Source of the DNA: Marivita lacus
Lineage (GTDB): Bacteria; Pseudomonadota; Alphaproteobacteria; Rhodobacterales; Rhodobacteraceae
Length of the DNA: 52,498 nucleotides
Assembly (NCBI RefSeq): GCF_014637725.1
Contig: NZ_BMFC01000021.1
Location: 1-52,498, forward strand
Reading direction: 5' to 3'
Part shown: piece after piece, positions 16,017 through 25,291 of the stretch
Layout: each line of letters starts with the position of its first letter
How positions within the stretch are numbered: the first letter of the stretch is position 1
Notes under the pieces: model-generated
Told to the model about the DNA's origin: nothing
Seen by the model: the letters and a program-made list of their open reading frames with translations, nothing else
Databases searched by the model: none
Position numbers and translations under genes: made by a program

Positions 16017-16703
16017 TCAGACGCCGATATGGGTTGCTGAGACCTCGGGCGTGATCTCGGAAAACGGGCCGGACCAGACCGTTGTCCCTCGGGCGAGGAT
16101 CACCGCGCGGTCGGACACCTGCGCCAGTTCCCGCACCGATTTGTCGATCAACAGGATCGCTGTCCCGGTTTCGCGTTTCAGCCGCGCGATGGCTGCCCAG
16201 ATTTCATGACGGATGATGGGGGCCAGCCCTTCGGTGGCCTCGTCCAGGATCAGCAGGCGCGGGTTCGTCATGAGCGCGCGTCCGATGGCCAGCATCTGCT
16301 GTTCGCCGCCCGACAGCGACGCGGCGCGTTGATTCTTGCGTTCGCCAAGGCGGGGAAACAGGTCCGCGAGGGTTTTCAGAGTCCAGTCACCGGGACGCGC
16401 GGCTGCGATCAGGTTCTCCTCGACCGTGAGATCGCGGAAGCAGCGCCGTCCTTCCGGGGCCAGGCCAATGCCAAGCCGCGCTGCCTTGTGGCTTGGCAAG
16501 CCGTGCAGATCTTGTCCGTCAAAGCGCAACACACCGTCGGCGGCGATCATCCGGCAGATTGCCTTGACGGTCGTTGACTTGCCCATGCCGTTGCGCCCCA
16601 TCAGCGCCACCACCTCGCCCTCGGCCACGTCAAGCGTGACGCCGAACAACACCTGCGCCACGCCGTAGCTTGCGGTCAGATCCTGCACCGAGAGCAGTGT
16701 CAT
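16017..16703 (-). CDS. livF: Branched-chain amino acid-type ABC transporter ATP-binding protein (LivF-like)
   Basis: A 228-residue ATPase of the HAAT family. Walker A GRNGMGKST, signature LSGGEQQMLAIGRAL and Walker B LLILDEATEGLAP are intact; the LivF hallmark GRNGMGKS (rather than GPNGAGKS) separates it from LivG. It is the last gene of a five-gene minus-strand operon and overlaps livG by four bases. The complex imports branched-chain amino acids or other HAAT substrates such as amides and aromatic acids; the substrate cannot be told from the ATPase. Confidence 0.9.
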   Translation of the reverse strand: MTLLSVQDLTASYGVAQVLFGVTLDVAEGEVVALMGRNGMGKSTTVKAICRMIAADGVLRFDGQDLHGLPSHKAARLGIGLAPEGRRCFRDLTVEENLIAAARPGDWTLKTLADLFPRLGERKNQRAASLSGGEQQMLAIGRALMTNPRLLILDEATEGLAPIIRHEIWAAIARLKRETGTAILLIDKSVRELAQVSDRAVILARGTTVWSGPFSEITPEVSATHIGV

Positions 16704-17449
16704 GCCTCTTCTCCCAGGTAGGCCACGCGCACGGTGCTGCTGGACCGGATCTCGTCCACACTCCCCGAGGCGATGACCTTGCCGTAGACCAGCACGCTGA
16801 TCCGGTCGGCCAGCGCAAAGACCGCGTCCATGTCATGTTCGACCAGCAGGATCGGTGCTTCCGCCCTCAACTGGTCAAGGAGGGCGGTCATCTGGTGCGA
16901 TCCCTCGGCTCCCAGCCCGGCCATCGGTTCGTCCATCACGAAAGCCTTGGGTGACAGCGTCAGCGCCACTGCCACCTCCAGCTGCCTGCGTTGGCCATGG
17001 GAGAGGGCGGCACAGCGCATGTGCCGTTGGTCGATCAGGCCGACACGCTCCAGCGCGGCTTCGGCGATGGCGGTGAGGGATCGGTCTGACAGCGCCCGTG
17101 TCCAGAATTGCCAGGGCCGCCCGGACGCGCCCAGGGCACCCAGCACGACGTTCTCCAGTACGGTGTCTTCCATCGCCAGAGCGGAAATCTGGAAGGTCCG
17201 GGCAAGCCCGGCACGGGCGCGGTCTGCTGTGCTGTCCTGCGTCACGTCCCGTCCCATAAGGTGAACGGTTCCGGAATCCGGGGCCAAGCCACCGCAGATC
17301 TGTGCGATCAGGGTCGATTTGCCCGCCCCGTTCGGGCCGATGATGGCGTGGATTTCGCCCGCGCGCAGGTCGATTGACACGTCATCGGTCGCGGCCAGCG
17401 CGCCGAAGCGCTTCTTCAGGTTTCGGGTCTGAAGGATGGCGTCAGACAT
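16700..17449 (-). CDS. livG: Branched-chain amino acid-type ABC transporter ATP-binding protein (LivG-like)
   Basis: A 249-residue ATPase with Walker A GPNGAGKST, signature LSHGQRRQLEVAVAL and Walker B AFVMDEPMAGLG. The LSHGQ form of the signature and the VEHDMDAVF switch region are typical of LivG. It overlaps livM by eight bases and livF by four, so translation of the whole group is coupled. The two ATPases together power the LivHM channel. Confidence 0.9.
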   Translation of the reverse strand: MSDAILQTRNLKKRFGALAATDDVSIDLRAGEIHAIIGPNGAGKSTLIAQICGGLAPDSGTVHLMGRDVTQDSTADRARAGLARTFQISALAMEDTVLENVVLGALGASGRPWQFWTRALSDRSLTAIAEAALERVGLIDQRHMRCAALSHGQRRQLEVAVALTLSPKAFVMDEPMAGLGAEGSHQMTALLDQLRAEAPILLVEHDMDAVFALADRISVLVYGKVIASGSVDEIRSSSTVRVAYLGEEA

Positions 17450-18425
17450 GCGCGCCCTCCTTGCCGGTCAGAAGGCCAATGATTCCACCACGGGCGAACA
17501 GCACGATGGCCAGCAGGATCAACCCCAGATAGACATGCCAGAACTCGGTCAGCCCTCCCAGCCAATGCTCCAGCGCGACGAACAGGCACGCGCCGATGAC
17601 CGGGCCATAAAGCCGCCCGACGCCGCCGATGATGATCAGCACGATCAATTCGCCCGAAAGCTGCCAGCTGAACATGGTCGGCGACACGAACCGGTTGAGA
17701 TCGGCAAAGAGCGCGCCCGCCAGCCCGGTGATCGCGCCAGAAATCACGAAGGCCACCAGCTTGAGCCGCACCGGGTTCAGACCCACGGTCTCGACCCGCG
17801 TTGGAACCTGCCGTGCGGCATTCAGCGCCAATCCGAACGGCGCATTCTGCAACCGGGCATTCAGGAACAGCACGACGCAGAGCAGCACAAGGCACAGGCC
17901 GAAGAACTGGATCGGCACAAGCGTGTTCAGTCCGGGAAAGCCGTTGCGCACATAGATCGACAGCCCGTCCTCTCCGCCATACGCGCTCCAGGAAATCGCG
18001 AAATAAAAGAACATCTGCCCGAAAGCGAGGGTGATCATGATGAAATAGACGCCCGATGTCCGCAGGCTCAAAAGCCCGATGATCCATGCTGCCAGCGCTG
18101 ATATGACGATGGCGACCAGCCAGATCACGGGCATGGACTTGGTGCCGGGAATGACCAGTCCGATCAGGTTCAGCGATGTGAAGGTCTGCGCATGATAGGC
18201 TAGGATGCCCATCGCGTAACCGCCGATGCCGAAGAACACCGCGTGACCAAGGCTGACAAGCCCGCCGATGCCCAAGGCGATGTTCAGGCCGACGGCGGCA
18301 ATCGCGAGGATCACGGCGCGCGTCACAAGCGTGATGGTGAAGGGTTCGTCCACCACCACGGCCCAGAGCGGCACCGCGAGCAGGCCAAGCAAGGCCACCC
18401 AGTTGACCAGACGTTCGGGGATCAT
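17442..18425 (-). CDS. livM: Branched-chain amino acid-type ABC transporter permease (LivM-like)
   Basis: A 327-residue permease with about eight to ten hydrophobic segments. Family motifs include LNIALGIGGLVSLGHAVFFG near the N-terminus, the SLRTSGVYFIMITLAFGQM stretch, and LFADLNRFVSPTMFSW followed by IIIGGVGRLYGPVIGA. The ATG at 18425 overlaps the livH stop by four bases; a much longer upstream frame is an artefact of reading through livH. Together with LivH it forms the membrane channel. Confidence 0.88.
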   Translation of the reverse strand: MIPERLVNWVALLGLLAVPLWAVVVDEPFTITLVTRAVILAIAAVGLNIALGIGGLVSLGHAVFFGIGGYAMGILAYHAQTFTSLNLIGLVIPGTKSMPVIWLVAIVISALAAWIIGLLSLRTSGVYFIMITLAFGQMFFYFAISWSAYGGEDGLSIYVRNGFPGLNTLVPIQFFGLCLVLLCVVLFLNARLQNAPFGLALNAARQVPTRVETVGLNPVRLKLVAFVISGAITGLAGALFADLNRFVSPTMFSWQLSGELIVLIIIGGVGRLYGPVIGACLFVALEHWLGGLTEFWHVYLGLILLAIVLFARGGIIGLLTGKEGAHV

Positions 18426-19342
18426 GCGCGGGCTCCGAACAGGCCGGTGGGGCGCCAGACCAGCACGAGGCTCATCAGGATGTAGATCGCCATGGAGGCC
18501 AGCGCCGACCCGGTCTGTGTTGCGGCTCCCGGCTCCATGAAGAGCTTGAAGAGTTCGGGCAGAAAAATCCCGCCCAGCGTGTCCGTCAGGCCGACCAGCA
18601 GCGCCCCGATGAAAGCACCCTTGATAGACCCGATGCCGCCGATCACGATCACCACGAAGGCAAGGATCAGCACAGGTTCGCCCATACCCACCTGCACAGA
18701 CTGGATCGCGCCCACCAATGCTCCAGCCAGCCCGGCCAATGCCGCGCCGATGGCAAAGATCAGGGTATAGAGCCTGCGGATATCCACCCCCAGCGCCGCG
18801 ATCATCTCGCGGTCGTTTTCGCCTGCGCGGATCTGGATGCCGACACGGGTGCGTTCGATCAGCGCCCAAAGCCCCAGACCGACCAGAAGGCCGACCGCGA
18901 TCAGGAACAGGCGGTACAGCGGATATTGGATGCCGCCTGGCAAGGTGACGGGGCCGGACAGGGCATCCGGAATATCAAGGAAAAGCGGAAACGATCCGAA
19001 CAACCAGCGCGTGCCTTCGGAAAAGATCAGGATCAGTGCGAAGGTGGCCAGCACCTGATCCAGATGCGCCTTGCCGTAGAGCCTTCGGATCACCGTCATC
19101 TCGATCAGCGCCCCGGCGATGGCGGCCACCGCAAGGGCCGCAGCCAGGGCAAGCCCGAACGATCCGGTTGCACCAGCAACGGCAGCGGCGGCAAAGGCGC
19201 CGATCATGTAAAGCGATCCATGCGCCAGATTGATCAGCCCCATGACGCCAAAGATCAGCGTCAGACCGGCCGCCATCAGGAACAGCATGACGCCAAACTG
19301 CACTCCGTTGAGGAGTTGCTCGATGATCAGGAGTGTCGACAT
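18422..19342 (-). CDS. livH: Branched-chain amino acid-type ABC transporter permease (LivH-like)
   Basis: A 306-residue permease. Recognisable elements are the N-terminal LLNGVQFGVMLFLMAAGLTL, the GLINLAHGSLYMIGAF loop, and the C-terminal VVIVIGGIGSIKGAFIGAL conserved in all LivH proteins. It starts 54 bases after the binding-protein gene and couples to livM by a four-base overlap. Confidence 0.88.
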   Translation of the reverse strand: MSTLLIIEQLLNGVQFGVMLFLMAAGLTLIFGVMGLINLAHGSLYMIGAFAAAAVAGATGSFGLALAAALAVAAIAGALIEMTVIRRLYGKAHLDQVLATFALILIFSEGTRWLFGSFPLFLDIPDALSGPVTLPGGIQYPLYRLFLIAVGLLVGLGLWALIERTRVGIQIRAGENDREMIAALGVDIRRLYTLIFAIGAALAGLAGALVGAIQSVQVGMGEPVLILAFVVIVIGGIGSIKGAFIGALLVGLTDTLGGIFLPELFKLFMEPGAATQTGSALASMAIYILMSLVLVWRPTGLFGARA

Positions 19343-19396
19343 GGCTGCCCGCGTTTTGGTGTGCCGGACACTGCCCCCGGCACACCGTCTGGCGTC

Positions 19397-20527
19397 TTAC
19401 ATCTTGCAGTCGACGGCGTAGACGTCGCCGTGGTTTTCAAGTGCGACACCGATGATCTTGTTGGTGAACACGTCGCCTTCCTTGATGACCTCGCGGGCGT
19501 AGATCGTCTGGATCGGGTGCTGGTTCGGGCCGAACTTGAAATCGCCACGTGTGCTGTCGAAATCGGCGGCACGCAGCGCCTCGCGGAAGGCATCGGCATC
19601 CGACACCTCGGCCTTGTCCAGCGCCGACAGGATCAGGTTGGCGGTGTCAAAACCCTGGCTGGCATAAAGCGACGGCAGGCGTCCGTATTCGGCCTGGAAG
19701 CTTTCGACGAAGGCGGCGTTGGTCGGATTGTCGATATCCTTGTTCCACTGGCTGGTGTTCACCACGCCAAGAGCCGCATCGCCAACCGCTTGCAGGATGC
19801 CCTGGTCAAAGCTGAAGGCCGGGCCGACCACCGGCAGATCGACACCGCTGTCGGCATATTGCTTGAGGAAGGAAATCCCCATGCCGCCCGGCAGGAAGAA
19901 AAACACGCTGTCTGCGCCCGACGCCCGGATCTGCGCGATCTCGGCGGCATAGTCGGTCTGACCCAGTTGGGTGTAGATCTCGCCGGCCAGTCCGCCTTCG
20001 AAGGTGCGCTTGAAGCCCGTCAGCGCATCCTGACCCGCCGGGTAGTTGGGGGCAAGGATGAAGCTGTTGGAATAGCCCGCGGATGTCGCATAGGCACCCG
20101 CCGCCTCATGCAGGTTGTCGTTCTGCCAGGCGACGTTGAAATAGTTGGGATGGCAGCCCTGACCGGCCAGCGCCGACGGGCCCGCATTGGGTGAGAGGTA
20201 GAATTTGCCCTGTGCAGTGACGCCGGGAATGACGGCCATGGCAAGGTTCGACCAGATGATCCCGGTCAGAATATCGACGCGCTCCGATTGCACCATCTTG
20301 TCGGCCAGTTGAACGGCGATGTCGGGCTTTTGCTGGTCGTCCTCGATCACCACGTCGATATCGTCGCGGCCCGATTGACCGATGGCCAACATGAAGCCGT
20401 CGCGCACGTCGATGCCAAGACCGGCACCTCCGCCGGACAGGGTGGTGATCATCCCGATCTTGGTCTCGGCAAAGGCCGATGTCGCGCCGATCACCATGGC
20501 CGCCGTGGCCATCAGAAGCTGTTTCAT
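19397..20527 (-). CDS. HAAT-family ABC transporter substrate-binding protein
   Basis: A 376-residue periplasmic binding protein (Leu/Ile/Val-binding family, type I fold). The signal peptide is KQLLMATAAMVIGATSAFA, and the mature chain begins ETKIGMITTLSGGGAGLG, as in this family. The segment DVVIEDDQQKPDIAVQLADK matches the ligand-cleft helix region. The many Asn/Trp residues (SNLAMAVIP, FNVAWQND) resemble binding proteins annotated for aromatic or amide substrates more than LivK. The ATG at 20527 follows AGGGAGAA; the longer upstream frame has no signal sequence. First gene of the liv-type operon. Confidence 0.88.
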   Translation of the reverse strand: MKQLLMATAAMVIGATSAFAETKIGMITTLSGGGAGLGIDVRDGFMLAIGQSGRDDIDVVIEDDQQKPDIAVQLADKMVQSERVDILTGIIWSNLAMAVIPGVTAQGKFYLSPNAGPSALAGQGCHPNYFNVAWQNDNLHEAAGAYATSAGYSNSFILAPNYPAGQDALTGFKRTFEGGLAGEIYTQLGQTDYAAEIAQIRASGADSVFFFLPGGMGISFLKQYADSGVDLPVVGPAFSFDQGILQAVGDAALGVVNTSQWNKDIDNPTNAAFVESFQAEYGRLPSLYASQGFDTANLILSALDKAEVSDADAFREALRAADFDSTRGDFKFGPNQHPIQTIYAREVIKEGDVFTNKIIGVALENHGDVYAVDCKM

Positions 20528-20642
20528 CTGGTTCTCCCTAATGTTGTCGTCCCGTGTGATCGAACTGTTGATTGCCACCGGACCGGCGGCGCAATTCTGA
20601 CCCAAGACGTTTTGTCCTTGAATGTGTTGAACAAAGCGTGCC

Positions 20643-20678
20643 GAAAAACAAGAGACCTGTGCGAATAACACGGGTCTT
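20643..20678 (-). terminator. Intrinsic terminator of the response regulator/kinase operon
   Basis: On the minus strand, a stem (AAGACCCGTG paired with CACAGGTCTCTT, one wobble and one bulge possible) with a short TTATTCG loop is followed by TTGTTTTT. It lies about 55 bases after the kinase stop and separates the two-component operon from the liv-type operon downstream. Confidence 0.7.
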
Positions 20679-20731
20679 GGCGGATGGTCCTTCGGGTTTT
20701 GCCGGTATTTTACCGAGTGGTAAATTTGCAA

Positions 20732-22159
20732 TCAGGCGCGCTGGATGCTGAGGCGGGCCTGCAGGCCGGTTGCCGAGTTCTCGAAGGACAGCGCCCCGTT
20801 GTGCAGCGCCGCGATGGTCGCGACGATGGACAGGCCAAGCCCGTGCCCCGCGATATAGCCCGTGTTCTCGCCGCGCTCGAACGGGGCGATCAGGGCTTCG
20901 ACATCCCCAGCCAGCGTGTCGGATCCTTCGTCTTCGACCACGATGGTGGCGGTTTGCGCGTTGGTCTCGATGGCGATGCTGGCACTGCGCCCGTATTTCA
21001 GCGCGTTGTCGATCAGGTTGGTGATTGCCCGCTCCAACGCAATCGGTCGTCCGCTGATGATCACCTGCCGCCCTGTCGTGACCACGCTTTGACCCTGCCG
21101 CGACATGAACAGGGACCGGCCCCCCTGAACCACCACATCGCGCGGTGGCACAAGGGTCACAGGATCCCCAACGTCCTGGTAATCCGACACGATGGTTTCC
21201 ACCAGCGAGTTGAGCGACAGTTTGCGCGGCGCCTCGGCGTTCATCTCGACGCGGGTGTAGGTCAGGGCGCTTTCGATGATGCCGGTCATCGAGTCGATGT
21301 CGGATTCCAGCTTGCGGCGCAATTCGTCGTCCTGGATCAGCGCGGTGCGCAGCCGCAGGCGCGTGGCCGGAGTGCCAAGATCATGGCTCACGCTGGACAG
21401 AACGGCGGCGCGGTTGGCAAGTTGCCTGCGCTCAGCCTCGAGGAACGCATTCAGCGACTCCACGATGTCCCGCAATTCGGTCGGGCCGGTGGTTTCGTAA
21501 CTCTCCGGACCACCAAAGCGACGGTTGCGAAAGGCCTGCGCGAAGGCGTCAAAAGCTTGGGTCGTGTTCCCGATCAGCGTCACCAAGGCGGCCACCGCCA
21601 GCAACGCGACCAGCACCGCCATGAGGCGCATGTCGCGCGGTGCCGCGTCACACCCCCAGATCGCGCTGCCCTCGACACGGTGCCATGGTCCGTTGCCGTA
21701 GCGTGCAAACAGGATCGGATCGCTGCAATAGGTGGCGAAAAGGCGGGTCAATGCCGCCAGTTGCGCGGGCGGGCTGGGTACCGCGTCGGCCTGAATGTCG
21801 GCAACGGGGTAACGCAACACGTCCGACACGGCGCCGATGCGCAACCCGCCATCCGCCCCCTGCAGGGACAGCACGGTGACATAGGCGGGTTGCGGTGTGC
21901 CCGTGATCCGTTCGAACTTTCCGGTTTCGGCCAGTACGGCATCCTCTGCCGACAATTGCGTGACCGTCAGGACAGGGTGGGTGTCGCGCCCCGTTCTCAG
22001 CGCTTCGTAGGTCAACAGCCCGGCGGTTTGCGCAGCAGCCAGATGGTCCGACCAGGATTGCGTGGACCGCAGCCAGAGCGCGGTGGCCAGCGTTGCCGAA
22101 ATCATCGCGATCGCCACCCAGATCAGGGCCAATGTGCGCAGCCGGAACGCCCGTGCCAT
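20732..22159 (-). CDS. Sensor histidine kinase of a two-component system next to a sugar ABC importer
   Basis: A 475-residue membrane kinase: transmembrane helix at about 8-30, a periplasmic domain (31-177) with two Cys (145 and 170) that may form a disulfide, a second helix at 178-197, HAMP-like linker, HisKA with His259 in SSVSHDLGTPATRLRLR, and HATPase with NLIDNALKYGR, EDEGSD and GHGLGLSIV. It starts at an ATG sharing one base with the stop of the response-regulator gene. The divergent position next to the sugar importer suggests it senses sugar availability, like the GtrS-GltR system of Pseudomonas; that parallel is inference. Confidence 0.87.
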   Translation of the reverse strand: MARAFRLRTLALIWVAIAMISATLATALWLRSTQSWSDHLAAAQTAGLLTYEALRTGRDTHPVLTVTQLSAEDAVLAETGKFERITGTPQPAYVTVLSLQGADGGLRIGAVSDVLRYPVADIQADAVPSPPAQLAALTRLFATYCSDPILFARYGNGPWHRVEGSAIWGCDAAPRDMRLMAVLVALLAVAALVTLIGNTTQAFDAFAQAFRNRRFGGPESYETTGPTELRDIVESLNAFLEAERRQLANRAAVLSSVSHDLGTPATRLRLRTALIQDDELRRKLESDIDSMTGIIESALTYTRVEMNAEAPRKLSLNSLVETIVSDYQDVGDPVTLVPPRDVVVQGGRSLFMSRQGQSVVTTGRQVIISGRPIALERAITNLIDNALKYGRSASIAIETNAQTATIVVEDEGSDTLAGDVEALIAPFERGENTGYIAGHGLGLSIVATIAALHNGALSFENSATGLQARLSIQRA

Positions 22160-22893
22160 CAGTTGGACTCGGCGGTCACATCGACGGCGAACACGTAGCC
22201 GGTGCCGCGTTCGGTGCGGATCATTTCGGGGGCTTTCGGATCGGGTTCGATCTTGGAGCGCAGCCGCCCGACCAGAACGTCGATGGCGCGGCCCGTCGAT
22301 TCAGGCTGGTCCTGATCACCGGTCACGTCCAGCGCCGTGGCGATTTCCTGACGGGTCAGCGGGATATGCGGATTGGCCAGCAGCACCTTGAGCAACGCGG
22401 TCTCGCGGCGGGACAGCGACACCTGGTAGCCGTCGGGGGATCGCACCTCGTCCTGTTTGCCGTCATAGACCCAGCCGCCAAAGCGGAAGGTCTGGATGCG
22501 CCGCCGGTAAATCAGCGAGGACGACCGCCGCGCGCGGGACAGCACCGCGCGTACCCGCGCCAGCAGAAGTTCGGGGTTGAAGGGTTTGGCCACGTAATCG
22601 TCTGCACCGGTCTCGTATCCCGCCATCCGCTGGTGATCGGCGGACAGGGCCGAGACCATGATGATCGGCACGTCATGGTCGCGTCGAAGCCCCTTGCAGA
22701 TCTCCAGCCCGCTTTCATCGCCCAGCATCACGTCCAGCAGGACAAGGTCGATCCGCCCATCGTCAAGGTGGCGATGCACCTCGGCCTCGGTCGCGGCAGG
22801 CAGCGCGATGCACCCGTTCTGGCGCAGGTACTGGCTCATCATCTGGCGCATGTCGGGGTCGTCATCGACCACCAGAATTCGTGGAATCGCCAC
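22159..22893 (-). CDS. OmpR-family response regulator
   Basis: A 244-residue regulator with an N-terminal receiver (ILVVDDDPDMRQMM, phospho-acceptor Asp54 in LVLLDVMLGD, Lys in DDYVAKPFNPELL) and a C-terminal winged-helix DNA-binding domain (LSRRETALLKVLLANPH to GRAIDVLVGRLRSKIE, then IRTERGTGYVF). The start is GTG at 22893, preceded by GGAGGAGG. It is coupled to the kinase gene (TGATG overlap). The region just upstream contains TGTAAC repeats spaced by helical turns, which fits binding by this class of regulator. Confidence 0.9.
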   Translation of the reverse strand: MAIPRILVVDDDPDMRQMMSQYLRQNGCIALPAATEAEVHRHLDDGRIDLVLLDVMLGDESGLEICKGLRRDHDVPIIMVSALSADHQRMAGYETGADDYVAKPFNPELLLARVRAVLSRARRSSSLIYRRRIQTFRFGGWVYDGKQDEVRSPDGYQVSLSRRETALLKVLLANPHIPLTRQEIATALDVTGDQDQPESTGRAIDVLVGRLRSKIEPDPKAPEMIRTERGTGYVFAVDVTAESN

Positions 22894-22945
22894 CTGTCCT
22901 CCTCCTCCGGCCTCGGCGTGTCACCACGAGGACCCTTCGTTGTCA

Positions 22946-22991
22946 TGTAACAACAGGAAACGAAATCTCGTCCAGTGTAACAGCGTGTAAC
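22946..22991. promoter_or_regulatory. Three TGTAAC direct repeats, candidate response-regulator binding sites
   Basis: TGTAAC occurs at 22946-22951, 22976-22981 and 22986-22991, that is with start-to-start spacings of 30 and 10 bases, all on one helical face. OmpR-family regulators bind tandem half-sites about 10-11 bases apart. The repeats lie 53 bases before the regulator start on one side and about 130 bases before the sugar-binding-protein start on the other, so they could serve both promoters. Confidence 0.55.
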
Positions 22992-23119
22992 GAGAGGCAC
23001 GAAAATCTGCACGTCGTTTTTGAAAACCCGCCATGACGTGATTGCAATGCTGGGGCCTCTTTCGTCAAAGATAAGCACCTGATGCCAGAACTGGCACAGA
23101 TTTTGGGAGGACTACACAC

Positions 23120-24361
23120 ATGAAATCCGTATTTTTCGGCGCTGTCTCCGCCACCGCTCTGATCGCATCCGCAGTACATGCCGAACCCAAGGCAGAAGTC
23201 CTGCATTGGTGGACATCGGGCGGTGAAGCGAAATCGGTCGCCGTTCTTCAGGAAGAATTCGCCGCACAGGGCGGTGTTTGGACCGACATGCCCGTCGCAG
23301 GCGGTGGCGGCGACGCCGCGATGACCGCATTGCGGGCGCGCGTCCTTTCGGGCAACGCACCGACCGCCGTTCAGCTCAAGGGCCCGGCGATCCAGGAATG
23401 GTATGAAGAGGGCGTTCTGGCCGACATCTCGTCCGTGGCCGAGGCAGAGGGCTGGGCCGACGTGCTGCCCGCATCCATCGCCGGTCACATGAAGTGCGAC
23501 GGCACATGGTGCGCGGCTCCGGTGAACGTGCACCGCGTTGACTGGATCTGGGCAAACGCCGCCGTTCTCGAAGCGAACGGCATCGAGATGCCGACCACAT
23601 GGGACGAATTCAACGCCGCAGCCGAAAAGCTCGAAGCGGCGGGCATCATCCCGCTCGCGCATGGCGGTCAGGCCTGGCAGGACGCAACCGTGTTCGAAGC
23701 CGTCGCACTGGGCATCCTTGGCCCGGACGGCTTCCAGAAGGCGTTTGTCGATCTCGACATGGACACCCTGAAGTCCGACGAGATGAAGGCCGTGTTCGAC
23801 CAGATGCGCACCATGCGCGGCTTTGTCGATCCGAACTTCTCGGGTCGTGACTGGAACCTTGCCACGGCGATGGTCATGAACGGCGAAGCCGCTTTCCAGA
23901 TCATGGGTGACTGGGCCAAGGGCGAGTTCATTGCCGCTGGCAAGGCGCCGGGCGAAGACTTCCTCTGCGCGTCGGTACCGGGTGATGGCTTCCTCTACAA
24001 CGTGGACAGCTTTGCCATGTTCGATGTGGAAGGCGAGGACAACAAGGCTGGTCAGGAACTGCTGGCAGAGCTGATCGTCGGTCAGAACTTCCAGAAGGTT
24101 TTCAACCTCAACAAGGGCTCGATCCCGGCACGCACCGATGTGTCGCTCGAAGCGTTCGACAGCTGCGCCCACCTGTCCTCCAAGGAAATGACCGAAAGCT
24201 CGGACAATGGCTCGCTCCTGCCCAGCTATGCCCACGGCATGGCGCTGCGCGGCGCGCAGGCCGGCGCGATCACCGATGTCGTGACCGCGCATTTCAACTC
24301 GGACATGTCGTCTGACGACGCCGTCAACATGCTGGCCGACGCGGTCGCCAACAGCATGTAA
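23120..24361 (+). CDS. Sugar ABC transporter substrate-binding protein (glucose/mannose type)
   Basis: A 413-residue family 1 binding protein. The signal peptide MKSVFFGAVSATALIASAVHA is followed by a mature start containing EVLHWWTSGGEAKSVAVL, which is the hallmark of the GtsA/glucose-mannose group. Further typical pieces are VQLKGPAIQEWYEEG, APVNVHRVDWIWAN and FQIMGDWAKGEF. A GGGAGG ribosome site precedes the ATG. It is followed by a 10-pair hairpin and two permease genes. Two Cys pairs (around residues 125-130 and near 280/353) could form disulfides. Confidence 0.88.
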   Translation: MKSVFFGAVSATALIASAVHAEPKAEVLHWWTSGGEAKSVAVLQEEFAAQGGVWTDMPVAGGGGDAAMTALRARVLSGNAPTAVQLKGPAIQEWYEEGVLADISSVAEAEGWADVLPASIAGHMKCDGTWCAAPVNVHRVDWIWANAAVLEANGIEMPTTWDEFNAAAEKLEAAGIIPLAHGGQAWQDATVFEAVALGILGPDGFQKAFVDLDMDTLKSDEMKAVFDQMRTMRGFVDPNFSGRDWNLATAMVMNGEAAFQIMGDWAKGEFIAAGKAPGEDFLCASVPGDGFLYNVDSFAMFDVEGEDNKAGQELLAELIVGQNFQKVFNLNKGSIPARTDVSLEAFDSCAHLSSKEMTESSDNGSLLPSYAHGMALRGAQAGAITDVVTAHFNSDMSSDDAVNMLADAVANSM

Positions 24362-24370
24362 GCGCAATCT

Positions 24371-24399
24371 CCCGCCCCAAAGCACCCGCTTGGGGCGGG
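24371..24399 (+). terminator. Hairpin downstream of the sugar-binding-protein gene
   Basis: CCCGCCCCAA (24371-24380) pairs perfectly with TTGGGGCGGG (24390-24399) around a nine-base loop. No strong T-tract follows, so it may act as an mRNA 3'-end stabiliser or partial attenuator that favours the binding protein over the permeases, as seen after ugpB and dctP in the same window. Confidence 0.6.
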
Positions 24400-24418
24400 A
24401 CTTTCAGGGACAGATCCA

Positions 24419-25291
24419 ATGACCAAGTGGCTTGAACAAAACACGCCCAAATTGGTACTGGCGCCCTCGTTCATCGCAGTTCTGATCTTTGTCTATGGCT
24501 TCATCGCCTGGACCGCCTGGATCTCGTTCACGCGATCGCGCCTGCTTCCAAGATATGACATCGAAGGGGTCATCCAGTACGAGCGCCTGTTCGCCTCGCC
24601 CCGCTGGGACACCGCGCTGAACAACCTGTTCGTGTTCGGGTTCCTGTTCATCGTGATCGCGATGGTGCTCGGGCTGGTGCTGGCGATCCTGCTGGATCAG
24701 AACATCCGCACCGAAGGCGCGCTGCGCACCATCTATCTTTATCCCATGGCGCTTTCGATGATCGTCACCGGCACCGCATGGAAGTGGATCCTGAACCCGG
24801 GTCTGGGCATTCAGGCCATGGTCCGTGGCTGGGGGTTCGAGGAGTTCACCTTCGACTGGCTCGTGAACCCGGATATGGCGATCTACACCATCGTCCTGGC
24901 CGCAATCTGGCAAAGCTCTGGTTTCGTGATGGCGCTGTTTCTCGCCGGTCTGCGGTCTGTGGATGGCGAGATCATCAAGGCCGCGCAGGTCGATGGTATC
25001 CCGACATGGCGCATCTATACTGCCATCATCATCCCGTCGATGGCCCCTATCTTTCTGTCGGCCTTCATCGTGCTGTCGCACCTCGCGATCAAGAGCTTTG
25101 ACCTTGTCATCGCGCTGACCGGTGGTGGCCCCGGCTATGCGACGGATCTGCCCGCAACCTACATGTACGCGATGGCCTTCTCGCGCGGCGATATCGGTCA
25201 GGCGGCAAGTTCGGCCATGATCATGATGATGGTCGTCTTCGCAATTGTCGTCCCGTACCTCTATTCGGAACTGAGGACCAAAGATGAGTGA
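24419..25291 (+). CDS. Sugar ABC transporter permease (MalF-type)
   Basis: A 290-residue permease with six predicted helices, beginning APSFIAVLIFVYGFIAWTAW. The EAA loop is EIIKAAQVDGIPTWRIY followed by IIIPSMAP. Sequence is of the GtsB type: IYLYPMALSMIVTGTAWKW and ALTGGGPGYATDLP are typical. It overlaps the next permease by eight bases. Confidence 0.88.
   Translation: MTKWLEQNTPKLVLAPSFIAVLIFVYGFIAWTAWISFTRSRLLPRYDIEGVIQYERLFASPRWDTALNNLFVFGFLFIVIAMVLGLVLAILLDQNIRTEGALRTIYLYPMALSMIVTGTAWKWILNPGLGIQAMVRGWGFEEFTFDWLVNPDMAIYTIVLAAIWQSSGFVMALFLAGLRSVDGEIIKAAQVDGIPTWRIYTAIIIPSMAPIFLSAFIVLSHLAIKSFDLVIALTGGGPGYATDLPATYMYAMAFSRGDIGQAASSAMIMMMVVFAIVVPYLYSELRTKDE

Noticed and set aside
18926-22198. 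Long plus-strand frames of 422 and 504 codons
   Set aside because: They are antisense to livH, the binding protein and the histidine kinase, all of which have clear family motifs; these frames have none.
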